64,000 nt of DNA from Candidatus Bathyarchaeota archaeon. GTDB lineage: Archaea; Thermoproteota; Bathyarchaeia; TCS64. The stretch spans positions 835,222-899,221 of the forward strand of contig CP070784.1 of NCBI GenBank assembly GCA_020346605.1, in the 5' to 3' direction. Positions 32,469 to 41,330 of this stretch are shown here, piece after piece (position 1 is the stretch's first letter; each line of letters starts with the position of its first letter). The notes under the pieces are model-generated. The model was not told where the DNA came from, ran no database searches, and saw only the letters and a program-made list of their open reading frames with translations. The position numbers and the translations under genes were made by a program.

Positions 32469-33414
32469 CTCTGCCTATTGCTTTCAGGAATCTCTCGCCT
32501 GTCTTCGTCGCGGCGAATTTGTTGTAGAATCCCTGCAGGCCATTGGGTTCTATGATTAGTACCAAGACCAGAGTTAACATCGGTATCAAAGGCCTGTATT
32601 CACCGACCCAGGTGCCTATCGACTGCTGCAGCTGGAATGTCAGAAGGATTTCTAGGAGGCCGATGCTGAAGCCTCCGATTATGGCTCCGTACATGTTTGT
32701 GAATCCGCCGAGAAGGCTACCCGCCATGATACTCGTCTGCATTCCGCCAGCCGTGGCTGCGCTAGATGCGAACCACATTGGCACCATCGCACCAGCCAGG
32801 CCTGCGAGACCCCCCGTCAGGAACCATGCAAAAGTCTGAATTCTGTTCACGTTGATGCCCAAGACGGCAGACAGTTCAGTGTCCTCAGAGGTCGCTCTCA
32901 TGGCGATCCCGATCCTCGTCTTTGTCAGCATCCAGTGCAAGACTACAATTGCGACAATGCTAGAGCCGAGTGATACGTAGAATATTCCTGGCGTGTCGAA
33001 AAGCACAAAGTCCGTTCTTTTCAACAGGAATCCAGTGGTGTACCTCCCGGTCATAGCCCTCAGCCAGTAAGAGAACACCCACAAGGAAGCTTGCAGGAAT
33101 ATCTGTATGGCCAGAGTGGCGATGGTCATCACGATGGCGCCACCGCCCAGATTTGCGAGCACGTTTATGACGAGCACGTAAACCATGACGCTGAAGACGC
33201 CGCAGAAGAGGAAGGCGAACGGGAAGCCATAGTAGGGTGAGATGTTGAAAACCCTATCGCATATCCATGCAGTGAATATGCCTATTCCAGCGTATGTACC
33301 GTGGGCGAAGTTGGGTATCTTTGCAGTGAGGTAGGTCAGGGTGAAGCCGACGCTTAGGATTGTCAGCTCGCATGCGTATACTATTGCAGCCATCCAAAGT
33401 GCGTTAATTAGCAT
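32461..33414 (-). CDS. livH: Branched-chain amino acid ABC transporter permease LivH
   Basis: The 317-residue membrane protein has about eight hydrophobic segments and the LivH pattern: SVGFTLTYLTAKIPNFAHGTYAGIGIFTAWI, TRIGIAMRATSEDTELSAVLGINVNRIQTFAWFLTGGLAGLAGA, and GSLLGGFTNMYGAIIGGFSIGLLE. It is transcribed leftward and diverges from livK; the 209-nt gap holds both promoters. Confidence 0.93.
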   Translation of the reverse strand: MLINALWMAAIVYACELTILSVGFTLTYLTAKIPNFAHGTYAGIGIFTAWICDRVFNISPYYGFPFAFLFCGVFSVMVYVLVINVLANLGGGAIVMTIATLAIQIFLQASLWVFSYWLRAMTGRYTTGFLLKRTDFVLFDTPGIFYVSLGSSIVAIVVLHWMLTKTRIGIAMRATSEDTELSAVLGINVNRIQTFAWFLTGGLAGLAGAMVPMWFASSAATAGGMQTSIMAGSLLGGFTNMYGAIIGGFSIGLLEILLTFQLQQSIGTWVGEYRPLIPMLTLVLVLIIEPNGLQGFYNKFAATKTGERFLKAIGRGD

Positions 33415-33566
33415 TTTGATCCGTTATTGTGTGCTCGTACAGTATTAATAATACTTTCGAGACGCTCATGGATATTAATACCCGAAATAAAAGAATGCTG
33501 AAACTTATGCATTAGATATCATTAATGGTTTACTAGATATAACTGATAATTTCGCTACGAAACAAG

Positions 33567-33576
33567 TTTTATATAG
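33567..33576 (+). promoter_or_regulatory. TATA box of livK
   Basis: TTTTATATAG lies 48-57 nt before the LivK ATG; a second AT-rich GATATAAAAA follows at 33587-33596. The 209-nt livH-livK gap is strongly AT-rich compared with its neighbours and contains no frame. Confidence 0.5.
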
Positions 33577-33623
33577 TCTAGATTGGGATATAAAAATTTG
33601 CAAAAAAGTGCAAGGTGAAACAA

Positions 33624-34958
33624 ATGGAAAAGAATTCAACAATGATGATGGCAGTTCTACTTGTCGTAGGTCTAGTCATCGGTGGAGGCGTCGGCTACTT
33701 CATGGCTCCGAAGGAGGCAGCTGGAGAAGGCGAAACGATAACCATTACACAGGATGTACTTCCAATGGAAGACTACACCGTTCGTATCGCCAACCTGATG
33801 TCGGGCACTACCTCCCTTGAGACCGGTGTGCCATGGGCTGAGGAGGTCATCGAGCCGGCACTCGCCGACTATGTAGAGGAACTAGGCTACGATGTCACAT
33901 ACACTCTGCTCTGCGATCAGGCTGAATCTCAGGCGGCCGTGCACCTTGAGAAGGTCCAGTCCTTCAAGGCGATGGACGTTAAGATCATCCACGGTGGCGG
34001 CTGGTCCTCAATGGCTCAGGCTGCTCTGTCGTACGTGAACGAAAACAATGTCCTGCTGTGGAGCTCCTCATCCACCTCCCCGGTGCTGAGGATCGCCAAC
34101 GACAACCTGTTCAGGATGTGCCCCGACGACACGATCCAGGCTCCAGCTATCTGTGCTGCTTTGGACTCGTGGGGAGTTAAGGGCATCGTATTCATCCACA
34201 GGGCCGACGCATGGGCGGACGGCATCTACAACCAAATGATACCCATACTTGAAGAAATGGACATCGAGGTCGGCGACAGAGTCAGGTATGCTGGTGAGGT
34301 AACCGAGTTCAGCAGCTACCTAGCCACAGCTGACATAAAGATCGGTGAACTTATCGATAAGTACGGTGCTGAACACGTCGCAATCGAGATCATCTCCTTC
34401 TCTGAGGCGACTACAATGATCACTCAGGCCATCGACTACCCGAACCTTTGGAGCGTCTTATGGTTCGGTTCAGATGGTACGGCGATGGGTTCCACCACTC
34501 GTGACGAGGCTCCAGAACAGGCTGTCCATCTAAGGATATTGAGCACATACGCCAGCCCACCCTACAAGGGTCCGATCTTCTACCACCTGATGGACGAGAG
34601 CATGAGGATCTCCGACACTCCCGTCGGATATTACACTCTGGCGGCGTACGACCTCTACCACAACATTGTAGAGACCACACTGATGAGCCAGAGCGAGGAC
34701 CCGAGGGACGTGATACCGCTGATCCCTGACACGTGCTACCGAACATGGGGTGTCAGCGGGTGGACCGAGCTCAACGACGGCGGCGACCGTGCCAGATCTG
34801 ACTACGACGTCTGGGGATACGGCAATGATGAAACTGGTACCATCGCAATCACGAAATTCGCTCACTACTACTCTGCAGACGACAGCGTAGCATGGCCAGC
34901 CATAGCTGAATCCGTAGACGAAAGGCCCATCGAAGGACTAACTCCACCAGGAAAGTAG
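33624..34958 (+). CDS. livK: Branched-chain amino acid ABC transporter substrate-binding protein LivK
   Basis: The 444-residue protein has an N-terminal membrane anchor (MMMAVLLVVGLVIGGGVGYFM, no lipobox Cys) and a short linker, followed by a periplasmic-binding-protein type I fold: TVRIANLMSGTTSLETGVPWAEEVIEPALADYV, WSSSSTSPVLRIANDNLFRMCPDD and VGYYTLAAYDLYHNIVE. Family members bind Leu/Ile/Val or other amino acids and amides. The ATG at 33624 is chosen because AAGGTGA lies 5-8 nt upstream. A T-run terminator follows, with the ATPase genes behind a separate TATA box. Confidence 0.9.
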   Translation: MEKNSTMMMAVLLVVGLVIGGGVGYFMAPKEAAGEGETITITQDVLPMEDYTVRIANLMSGTTSLETGVPWAEEVIEPALADYVEELGYDVTYTLLCDQAESQAAVHLEKVQSFKAMDVKIIHGGGWSSMAQAALSYVNENNVLLWSSSSTSPVLRIANDNLFRMCPDDTIQAPAICAALDSWGVKGIVFIHRADAWADGIYNQMIPILEEMDIEVGDRVRYAGEVTEFSSYLATADIKIGELIDKYGAEHVAIEIISFSEATTMITQAIDYPNLWSVLWFGSDGTAMGSTTRDEAPEQAVHLRILSTYASPPYKGPIFYHLMDESMRISDTPVGYYTLAAYDLYHNIVETTLMSQSEDPRDVIPLIPDTCYRTWGVSGWTELNDGGDRARSDYDVWGYGNDETGTIAITKFAHYYSADDSVAWPAIAESVDERPIEGLTPPGK

Positions 34959-34971
34959 AACCCTTCATATT

Positions 34972-34981
34972 CCTTTTTTTA
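34972..34981 (+). terminator. T-run terminator after livK
   Basis: A pyrimidine-rich CC plus seven T residues lies 14 nt after the livK stop. A separate TATA-like TTTTAAA at about 35036-35042 then precedes livG, so the ATPase genes can be transcribed on their own. Confidence 0.45.
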
Positions 34982-35074
34982 CATTAAACGACCCTTCCAA
35001 GTCGTATTAATGATATCCCGGCGACCTCGGAAATGTTTTAAACAGCATGGTAATTACTAGGTTAGTTGATACCG

Positions 35075-35833
35075 ATGTCAGAGATACTAAGACTTGATAG
35101 TGTAAGGAAATATTTCGGTAAGTTTGCAGCGGTCGACGGTATCAGCTTCGGAATGAAGGAGGGTGGAATCTACCTTCTCGTCGGTCCCAACGGCTGCGGC
35201 AAGTCCACACTCGTCAACTGCGTCTCGGGTTTATTCCACCCTGAAGAGGGGAATATCTATTACCGAAATGCAGATGTCACGAACGAGGAAATGTTCAAGA
35301 TCTCAAGGCGAGGCCTCGTCAGAACCTTCCAAATCGCTTCGCCGTTCCTCAGACTCACGACGCTGGAGAACATGCTGGTAGCGCTTCCGGACAACGCTGG
35401 GGAGAACATCTTCCTCTCGATGTTCAAGCCGACTTGGCAGGAAAGCGAGGTCAACGCCGTCAGGCGGGCTGCCGAGCTCCTCCGCGTGCTGGGCCTCAGG
35501 CATGTCTGGAACATGCCAGCTAGGACCCTCAGCGGCGGTGAGCTGAAGCTCCTCGAGATCGGTCGGGCCCTGATGTGTGGTGCAGAGACAATACTTCTGG
35601 ACGAGCCGGTGGGTAGCATCGACCCGAAGCTCTGCCATCAGATCTTCAGCCACGTCCTCAGACTCAGGGATGAGTTGGGCCTCACGTTCCTCGTAATCGA
35701 GCACAGGCTTGAAGTGGCCGCGCAGTACGCCGACCACGTCTTCGCCATGGACAGGGGTCAGCTGGTCACCGAGGGAACTGCAGAGGAGGTCTTCGAGGAC
35801 CCGAGGGTAATAACGGCGTACCTGGGTGAGTGA
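35075..35833 (+). CDS. livG: Branched-chain amino acid ABC transporter ATPase LivG
   Basis: The 252-residue ATPase has Walker A GPNGCGKST, the signature LSGGELKLLEIGRALMCG, Walker B TILLDEPVGSI and the H-loop VIEHRLE. The C-terminal end carries the LivG-type tail. The usual Asp-Glu-Pro-x-A-G-L of LivG is changed to DEPVGSID here. The ATG at 35075 is chosen, the TTG at 35066 is an alternative. Confidence 0.92.
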   Translation: MSEILRLDSVRKYFGKFAAVDGISFGMKEGGIYLLVGPNGCGKSTLVNCVSGLFHPEEGNIYYRNADVTNEEMFKISRRGLVRTFQIASPFLRLTTLENMLVALPDNAGENIFLSMFKPTWQESEVNAVRRAAELLRVLGLRHVWNMPARTLSGGELKLLEIGRALMCGAETILLDEPVGSIDPKLCHQIFSHVLRLRDELGLTFLVIEHRLEVAAQYADHVFAMDRGQLVTEGTAEEVFEDPRVITAYLGE

Positions 35834-35834
35834 A

Positions 35835-36587
35835 ATGTCCGAATACATATTGGAGACCAAGGGCCTGAACGTTGGTTACGGACCGATCCACGTCATCTAC
35901 GATCTGGACTTTAAGGCAAAGGACGGCGAGGTCACTATCATCGTAGGCCCCAACGGCGTCGGGAAGACGACGCTCCTCAAGGCCATCATGGGCCTCGCCA
36001 CCGTATACTCTGGGGAGGTCTACTTCGAGGGAGAGGAGATCACCAGGGACAAGCCCTTCGAGAGGACCGTGAAGGGGATCGGATACATGCCGCAGACTGG
36101 CAACATCTTCAGCCGCCTCTCAGTCGAGGACAACCTCAGGATGGCCGCCTACACCATGAAGGACAAGGACTTCATCGCGGAGAAAAGGGAGATGGTTATG
36201 AATCTCTTCCCGGTGCTGAAGGACTTCCTGCCGAGGGCTGCCGGTACGCTGAGCGGAGGAGAGCGCCAGATGCTCGCCGAGAGCATGGTCCTCATGAGGG
36301 ACCCCAAGGTGATGCTGGTGGACGAGCCGACGGCCGGGCTGATGCCCAAGCTCGTGACGGACGTCCTGAAAAAGCTAAGGGAGATGGCGGAGACCACGGG
36401 CCTCCCCATCGTCATCGTCGAGCAGAGAGCCCGCAGGGCCCTAGAACTGGGCGACCACGCCTACATGATGCGTGGAGGCACGTTCACCTACGAGGGGAGC
36501 GCCACAGAACTACTGAACCACCCGCAGCTAACGGAGATGTACCTCGGCGCCGTCGAGGTCCACGACCTGAAGACTGTCAGAGAATAG
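35835..36587 (+). CDS. livF: Branched-chain amino acid ABC transporter ATPase LivF
   Basis: The 250-residue ATPase has Walker A GPNGVGKTT, the region GIGYMPQTGNIFSRLSVEDNL, signature LSGGERQMLAESMVLMRDPKVMLVDEPTAGLMPKLV and H-loop VEQRARRALELGDHAYMMRGG (Gln instead of the more usual HxR is frequent in LivF). The ATG follows the LivG stop by one base with GGTGA five bases upstream, so it is coupled to LivG. The gene is followed by a T-rich stretch (36601-36612). Confidence 0.93.
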   Translation: MSEYILETKGLNVGYGPIHVIYDLDFKAKDGEVTIIVGPNGVGKTTLLKAIMGLATVYSGEVYFEGEEITRDKPFERTVKGIGYMPQTGNIFSRLSVEDNLRMAAYTMKDKDFIAEKREMVMNLFPVLKDFLPRAAGTLSGGERQMLAESMVLMRDPKVMLVDEPTAGLMPKLVTDVLKKLREMAETTGLPIVIVEQRARRALELGDHAYMMRGGTFTYEGSATELLNHPQLTEMYLGAVEVHDLKTVRE

Positions 36588-36626
36588 AACCCAATTATAT
36601 CTTCCTTTTTCTATCTTTCAAAGAAT

Positions 36627-36983
36627 CTAGTACACTCTGGGGATCATCTTCCAAGGCACGCGCCGCATGTACTCCCTGTAGGCCTTCCCATAACGCTGGA
36701 TCAGGAACTCCTCCTCCTTCTGGATGTAGAAGACGATGACGGCGACTGATAGGAGGGCGAGGGCTACTGTCTCCATAATAGGGAGGGCTATCGCGAGGCC
36801 CGCAGTGAGGGCTAGGAAGCCCAAGTAGAATGGGTGGCGGACCCGGGAGTAGGGGCCATCGGTGAGTAGCTGACCCTTGTATTCTCTGTTCCAGAAGATG
36901 TACCACGTCAAGCAGGCGTAGGAGCCCACTACGATGAGGGCTCCGCCGATAAGAAGAGAGGCGAAGAAGAGGGGTGAGACCAA
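36627..36983 (-). CDS. Short isoprenylcysteine/phospholipid-type membrane methyltransferase
   Basis: The 118-residue protein has three hydrophobic segments and the PEMT/ICMT signature: GPYSRVRHPFYLGFLALTAGLAI and a C-terminal EEEFLIQRYGKAYREYMRRVPWKMIP. It is shorter than the member at 20197 (169 residues) because the first membrane segment is lacking. The TTG start at 36983 lies 17 nt after the M24 peptidase stop, so the two are likely co-transcribed. Acceptor unknown. Confidence 0.78.
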   Translation of the reverse strand: MVSPLFFASLLIGGALIVVGSYACLTWYIFWNREYKGQLLTDGPYSRVRHPFYLGFLALTAGLAIALPIMETVALALLSVAVIVFYIQKEEEFLIQRYGKAYREYMRRVPWKMIPRVY

Positions 36984-36999
36984 ACCGTCCCGGCTCCTA

Positions 37000-38106
37000 T
37001 CAAGGGGTAGGGTACGATGTGAGCTCCCGGCTGAGCCTGGTGAGCCTCTCGCAGCCCTCAGGGGTGCAGACGACGGTGTCCTCGACCCTCACGCCGACCT
37101 CTCCGACGATGTAGATGCCGGGCTCGATGGTGAAGGTCATCCCGGGCTCCAGCTCCAAATTGTTGTTCCTGACTACGTAGGGGGGCTCGTGGCCGTTGAG
37201 CCCTATGCCGTGGCCGAGACGGTGAATGAAGTACTCCCCGAAGCCGGCGTTGGAGATCACCTTCCGGGCGACTGAGTCGAGGGCGTCGCAGGTGACGCCG
37301 GGCCTCACGGCCCCGTATGCAGCCTGATTGGCCTCCTTGACGATCTCGTAGATCTCACGCTGGCGCTTCGTGGGCTCACCATAGAAAACGGTCCGCGTCA
37401 GATCGGAGCTGTATCCGTGGATCTTGGTTCCCATGTCGACGAGGATCCCCTGCCCGGGCTCCAGCTCGCTCTCTCCCGACCTGCCGTGGGGTAGGGCGGC
37501 TTTCTCCCCGAAGAGCACTCCTGCGAAGCCGGTCTCGCCGCCTTTGGCCCTGAGTTCGGACGAGATTATGGATGCCAGCTCCCTCTCCGTGATCCCCGTG
37601 TGGAGATGCCCGAAGCTCTCCTCGAGGGCCATGTCGGTGATGGCGCAGGCCATCCTCATCCAGTCCAGCTCCTGCTCCGTCTTAACCATCCGCTCGTGGC
37701 TCAGGTAGGGGCTTGCGTCGACGATGTGAAGACCGGGGAGCCTCGCCTGGAGCCGGCTCACCCAGCCCCAAGGTGCATCTTGTGCGACACCGATAACGGC
37801 ACCGGCTAGGCCGAGGCGTTCGATGTTCTCGGCAAGGAGCTCGACGGGGTCCTCGTGCTCAAGCCAGACGTCCACCTCCTTGATCCAGGGCTTCTGCTCC
37901 CTGAGCTCCCTCTCTAACTCGTTGACGATGATGACTGGTTCGTCGTCGAAGGGGATCAGGGCTGCGGCGAGGCGCTCGCTCATACCGATGGAGAAACCGG
38001 TGTAGTAGCCGATGTCTGTGCCCGGGAAGAGGAGGAAGGCATCGGCGCCGCCATTTCTCATACCTTCTATGACCTTGTCTGCTTTCTCTTTGTGGAAATC
38101 TGCCAT
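37000..38106 (-). CDS. M24-family (Xaa-Pro-type) aminopeptidase
   Basis: The 368-residue protein has an N-terminal creatinase-like domain (DADAFLLFPGTDIGYYTGFSIG region) and a C-terminal pita-bread domain. The di-metal ligands are in ILVDMGTKIHGYSSDLTRTVF, HRLGHGIGLNGHEPP, TIEPGIYIVG and RVEDTVV. It cleaves N-terminal residues before proline, or is a related dipeptidase. The ATG at 38106 is preferred over the longer 38202 start because a TTTATA box at 38136-38142 would place transcription start at the ATG itself (leaderless). Confidence 0.9.
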   Translation of the reverse strand: MADFHKEKADKVIEGMRNGGADAFLLFPGTDIGYYTGFSIGMSERLAAALIPFDDEPVIIVNELERELREQKPWIKEVDVWLEHEDPVELLAENIERLGLAGAVIGVAQDAPWGWVSRLQARLPGLHIVDASPYLSHERMVKTEQELDWMRMACAITDMALEESFGHLHTGITERELASIISSELRAKGGETGFAGVLFGEKAALPHGRSGESELEPGQGILVDMGTKIHGYSSDLTRTVFYGEPTKRQREIYEIVKEANQAAYGAVRPGVTCDALDSVARKVISNAGFGEYFIHRLGHGIGLNGHEPPYVVRNNNLELEPGMTFTIEPGIYIVGEVGVRVEDTVVCTPEGCERLTRLSRELTSYPTP

Positions 38107-38188
38107 TCCGATCAGTATCAACTCCACCGCCTGCGTATAAAGGCATGATCGCCCGGTGAACAACATGCAGTTCCGATGGTTAGTGTGG

Positions 38189-38461
38189 TCAGAGGGATGC
38201 AAGGAAGTCTTCCATGGCCTTGTTCACGTCGACGTCTCCAACGTGGACTGTGGCGATGCTGCGACCTAGCCGATCCCATTCGAGGGTCTCGAACTCCACC
38301 TTCTTCCTCAGTATGAGGGTCTCCAGCTTCTCTTTTGCCTTCTGGGCCTCGGGAGTTCCCTTGGGTGGCGGGTCGATCCCGTGGAGCTTCACGGCCATGT
38401 TTGGGCGAATGACGAACGTCGCGCCGTCGTCCACCCTGACGACTGTGGCCTTGCGAGCCAT
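38189..38461 (-). CDS. Short staphylococcal-nuclease-like (SNase) OB-fold protein
   Basis: The 90-residue protein follows the SNase fold: VVRVDDGATFVI, VKLHGIDPPPKGTPEAQKAKEKLETLI, KKVEFETLEWDRLGRSIATV and VDVNKAMEDFL. Compared with the classical enzyme, the first active-site Arg aligns with Lys (VKL) and the catalytic Glu aligns with Pro (DPPP). The second Arg in DRLGR and the Ca-binding Asp are kept. It is probably not an efficient nuclease and may bind nucleic acid. It has no signal peptide, unlike secreted members. Confidence 0.7.
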   Translation of the reverse strand: MARKATVVRVDDGATFVIRPNMAVKLHGIDPPPKGTPEAQKAKEKLETLILRKKVEFETLEWDRLGRSIATVHVGDVDVNKAMEDFLASL

Positions 38462-38551
38462 TCTCCATTCTACGTGCTCTCATTGAATGCATAAGATTTC
38501 CCCCATGCTCCTGATAGATCTTATAGCTTTAATCGTCCCCTCCTTGAAGCG

Positions 38552-40072
38552 GTGAGATTTCTGGTTGAGTTGACGAAGGAGAAGAGGGCGGCCTTCGACT
38601 GGGTGGAGGAGAACTCCAAGAGGATCACCGACTTCCACCAGCGCATCTGGCGCTATGCAGAGTCCGCCCTGAGGGAGTACAAGTCGGCCGAGGCCTACGT
38701 GGAGTTCCACAAGGAGGAGGGCTTCGATGTGGAGGAAGGGATCGCCGGTATGCCAACCTCCTACATGGCGACCTGGGGAAGCGGTAAACCGGTCATAGCC
38801 ACCTACACTGAGTATGACGCCGTGCCGGGGATGGCCCAGGACCCAGTACCCTACAGGTCCGCTGAGAACCCCTACCAGGCCGGGCACACGGACCCCCACT
38901 CTGCACTGGGGGTAGCCGCACTGGTGGGTGCGACGGCGACCAAGCACGCCATGGAGGAATACGGCTTGAAGGGCACAATCAAGGTATTCGGGGCCTGCGC
39001 GGAGAAGATCTGTGTCGCCAAGCCGTTCCACGCCGCGAGGGGCTACTACGACGGGCTGGACGCAGCTGTCACGTGGCACCCCAGGGGGGACACGACTGTG
39101 ATGTATGAGACCCAGTTCGGGAGCTACTGGTGCGTCGCCTTCATCTTCGAGTGCTTCGAGCCCGAGAAGTGGGCCGAGTTCGGAGGCGGACGATGCCCCG
39201 GGGCCCTGGACGCGATCTGCTTGATGTACACTACGACGAAGTATACCAAGGAGGCGATGGCTCGGAACAGGGGGAGTTGGACCATCAACGAGGCGATACT
39301 GGCGGCTGGCCAATGCACAAGCGACAACATCCCCCCGAAGATAGGGGTCATCACATACGCCTTCAGGGCTCCCACCCTAGACCAGCAGGAGCAGGTCTAC
39401 AAGGTCCTCCAGAACAACGCGGAGTCCGTGGCCAAGGCGACGGGCTGCTCTCTGACCACAAGATGGGTGACCAAGACCCGCATAGGGCTGCCGAACATCG
39501 CGCTGGCCGATCTGGCGTACGAGAACCTTGAGCTGGTGGGTCCGCCCGAATGGACCGAGGAAGACAAAGAGAAGGCTCGGGAGATCATCCGGAATCTGGG
39601 GTACGATGCCCCTGAGCAGCCTTTCAACGACAAGCTTACGCCACCCGAGGAGTGGGAGCATCTGACTAGGATGAGGATACCCCCTGGCCAGAAGAACATC
39701 GGGAGCGACGACTACGTCGAGTTCACTTGGCATTGCCCCACCGTGTGGATACAGGTGGCGACCCCTAGGGTCGCCGTCCCGGGCGCCCGAGTGCCCTACT
39801 GGGCGAGGATGGCTCTCGGGGGGATGCCCGGTCCCATTGACAAGTCGATCTACGCAGCCGGCAAGGGGATCTCGGGGACCATGCTCGACTTGATCACCGA
39901 TCCGGCGAAGCTGAAGAAGTGCTGGGAGGAGTTCAACGAGAGGACAAAGGATGGCATCGTAGGACCCCTTCTTCCGCCAGACATGGAGCCCCCCATCGAC
40001 CTGCGTTGGCCTGAGTACATAACGACGCCTCGCGGGCGCGAGTGGTGGATACCTCCAATCAAGAAGGGCTGA
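38552..40072 (+). CDS. AbgB-like M20 amidohydrolase
   Basis: The 506-residue protein resembles the p-aminobenzoyl-glutamate hydrolase subunit B / amidohydrolase M20 group: ITDFHQRIWRYAESALREYKSAEAYVEFHKEEGFDVEEGIAGMPT, YTEYDAVPGMAQ, AGHTDPHSALGVAALVGA, VFGACAEKICVAKPFHAARG and VTWHPRGDTT. Metal ligands would be the D of EYDAVPG, the H of GHTDPH and the E of CAEKI. The insertion (lid) domain lies at about residues 190-330. These enzymes cleave N-acyl amino acids or peptide-like amides. The GTG start is about 25 nt after a TTATAGCTTTAA box. Confidence 0.85.
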   Translation: MRFLVELTKEKRAAFDWVEENSKRITDFHQRIWRYAESALREYKSAEAYVEFHKEEGFDVEEGIAGMPTSYMATWGSGKPVIATYTEYDAVPGMAQDPVPYRSAENPYQAGHTDPHSALGVAALVGATATKHAMEEYGLKGTIKVFGACAEKICVAKPFHAARGYYDGLDAAVTWHPRGDTTVMYETQFGSYWCVAFIFECFEPEKWAEFGGGRCPGALDAICLMYTTTKYTKEAMARNRGSWTINEAILAAGQCTSDNIPPKIGVITYAFRAPTLDQQEQVYKVLQNNAESVAKATGCSLTTRWVTKTRIGLPNIALADLAYENLELVGPPEWTEEDKEKAREIIRNLGYDAPEQPFNDKLTPPEEWEHLTRMRIPPGQKNIGSDDYVEFTWHCPTVWIQVATPRVAVPGARVPYWARMALGGMPGPIDKSIYAAGKGISGTMLDLITDPAKLKKCWEEFNERTKDGIVGPLLPPDMEPPIDLRWPEYITTPRGREWWIPPIKKG

Positions 40073-40114
40073 AGCCTTCAATAACACCTTCTTTTTTCCA
40101 CATTCCCAGCTTGA

Positions 40115-40618
40115 TCAGATGAAATAATCGATTATCATCGAGGCGACGTAGGCGAGCATCGCCAAGTGGAAAAATGGCAAGGCCTTCAGCCAGTCTGAGG
40201 GGGACCTCCCCTTCATTATCATCACGTTGGCGCAGAGGAGAAGGAGGACACCTATTACGATCCCGTATGTCGCAATCAACTCATGGACGCCGACGAACAG
40301 GTAGGCTCCGACCAGGTGCAGCAGGGTGAAGAAATGGATCCAGTACACTGTCCCTCTCGTCCCATAGAGCAGTGGGATCGTCTTCAGACCCCGTACCTCG
40401 TCGTTCTCCACGTCGATGATATCGTTGGCGCCGAGGTGTGCCTGAGCGAAGGGGTAGAAGAAAAGGAAGTAGAGTAGAGCAACCGAATCGGGTCGGCCAT
40501 TGACCAGGTATCCTGCGACCGGGAAGAGGGTGAAGTCCGAACGCCCTATCAGCTGGGCGAGCGGTCCCCCCTGATCCCTCTTATTGACCTGGTAGAAGTA
40601 CTCCACAGCATAGCGCGC
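40115..40618 (-). pseudogene. C-terminal half of a UbiA-type prenyltransferase, leftward fragment
   Basis: The reverse frame has the second Asp-rich motif of UbiA enzymes (GANDIIDVENDEVRGLKTIP) and about five hydrophobic segments, ending MLAYVASMIIDYF. The first half of a normal UbiA (about 280-300 residues), with its first Asp-rich motif, is missing. Homology can be read upstream through AVEYFYQVNKRDQGGPLAQ to the (GC)n tract at 40612. A GTG at 40606 could still give a 163-residue product, but this would be inactive by family logic. Compare the oppositely oriented fragment at 40613. Confidence 0.65.
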
Positions 40619-40621
40619 GCA
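40612..40621. repeat. (GC)n tract at the junction of two UbiA fragments
   Basis: AGCGCGCGCA lies exactly where the leftward and rightward UbiA-type fragments meet head to head. It is the clearest case of this tract at a rearrangement point. Confidence 0.55.
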
Positions 40622-41002
40622 TTCCTAATCTTCTCGGCGCCGTTGGTTTTGTACGGCTTCATACTGAGCCTCAGCCTTGAGCTGCCGGATGTGGAGGTCG
40701 ACCTTGGCAGCGGTAGAAGGAACCTCATGGTTCTTCTGGGTAGACGTGCCGCAGCCGTTCTGGTGTTTATTCTTTCCGCTGCGGCATCAGCATTCTTCAC
40801 CTTTTTCGACGCAGTCAACTCCAGTCACACTTGGGCGATCCCCCTTCTGTCGTTGGTCCCTGTTTTGGCTAGCCTCGCAGGTCTAAATTCTCACTTCGAG
40901 AGCCTCGAGGATGTTTATCGTACAAAGTCCATTAACATCATTGCATTATGCCTCTTCCTCGTCGCTTTTGATGGTTACCTGCTCATAGAGCTCCTCCTCT
41001 AG
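40613..41002 (+). pseudogene. C-terminal half of a UbiA-type prenyltransferase, rightward fragment
   Basis: The forward frame reads AFLIFSAPLVLYGFILSLSL from the (GC)n tract, then ELPDVEVDLGSGRRNLMVLL, the second Asp-rich motif region of UbiA, followed by four hydrophobic segments. Only about 130 residues remain. No start codon with a recognisable ribosome-binding sequence precedes it (TTG 40643 is the first possible). It is a different UbiA paralogue from the leftward fragment. Confidence 0.6.
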
Positions 41003-41231
41003 GCAACGAAGAAAGCACATGAGGGCGGGCGTCCCTGTCCCTAGCGGCAAACTCTCGGCTTCACAGATAGGACGACGCCCCCCTCAGCCGAGCTCTCTCA
41101 TCCGCAAGGATTCCGACGCCCGCCCGCCCACCTGTCCCATGTCTGGGTAACCCCGAATCACTGGCAGCCCTCCGCGAGGTCCGTCTGCATGGTGCGTCGT
41201 CAGTGGGCATGAATATCACGCTGCCCTCATC

Positions 41232-41248
41232 TTTTAACTTTGTTAAAA
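41232..41248. promoter_or_regulatory. Perfect palindrome upstream of the second membrane winged-helix gene
   Basis: TTTTAAC-TTT-GTTAAAA is a perfect 17-base inverted repeat, 83 nt before the chosen start. It is a candidate operator or an upstream promoter element. The rest of 41003-41330 is gene-free; a TATA-like TTATTTA lies at 41307-41313. Confidence 0.5.
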
Positions 41249-41330
41249 AAAACCTAGGGCGGCTCCATGACAACTGGATTTGTCAAAAATTATGGTTCAA
41301 AAACCGTTATTTACCTCTGAAGCGTGTTCG

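Noticed and set aside
41061..41273. Reverse frame in the gap before the second membrane regulator
   Set aside because: Arg/Ser-rich composition, no ribosome-binding sequence, no family features.
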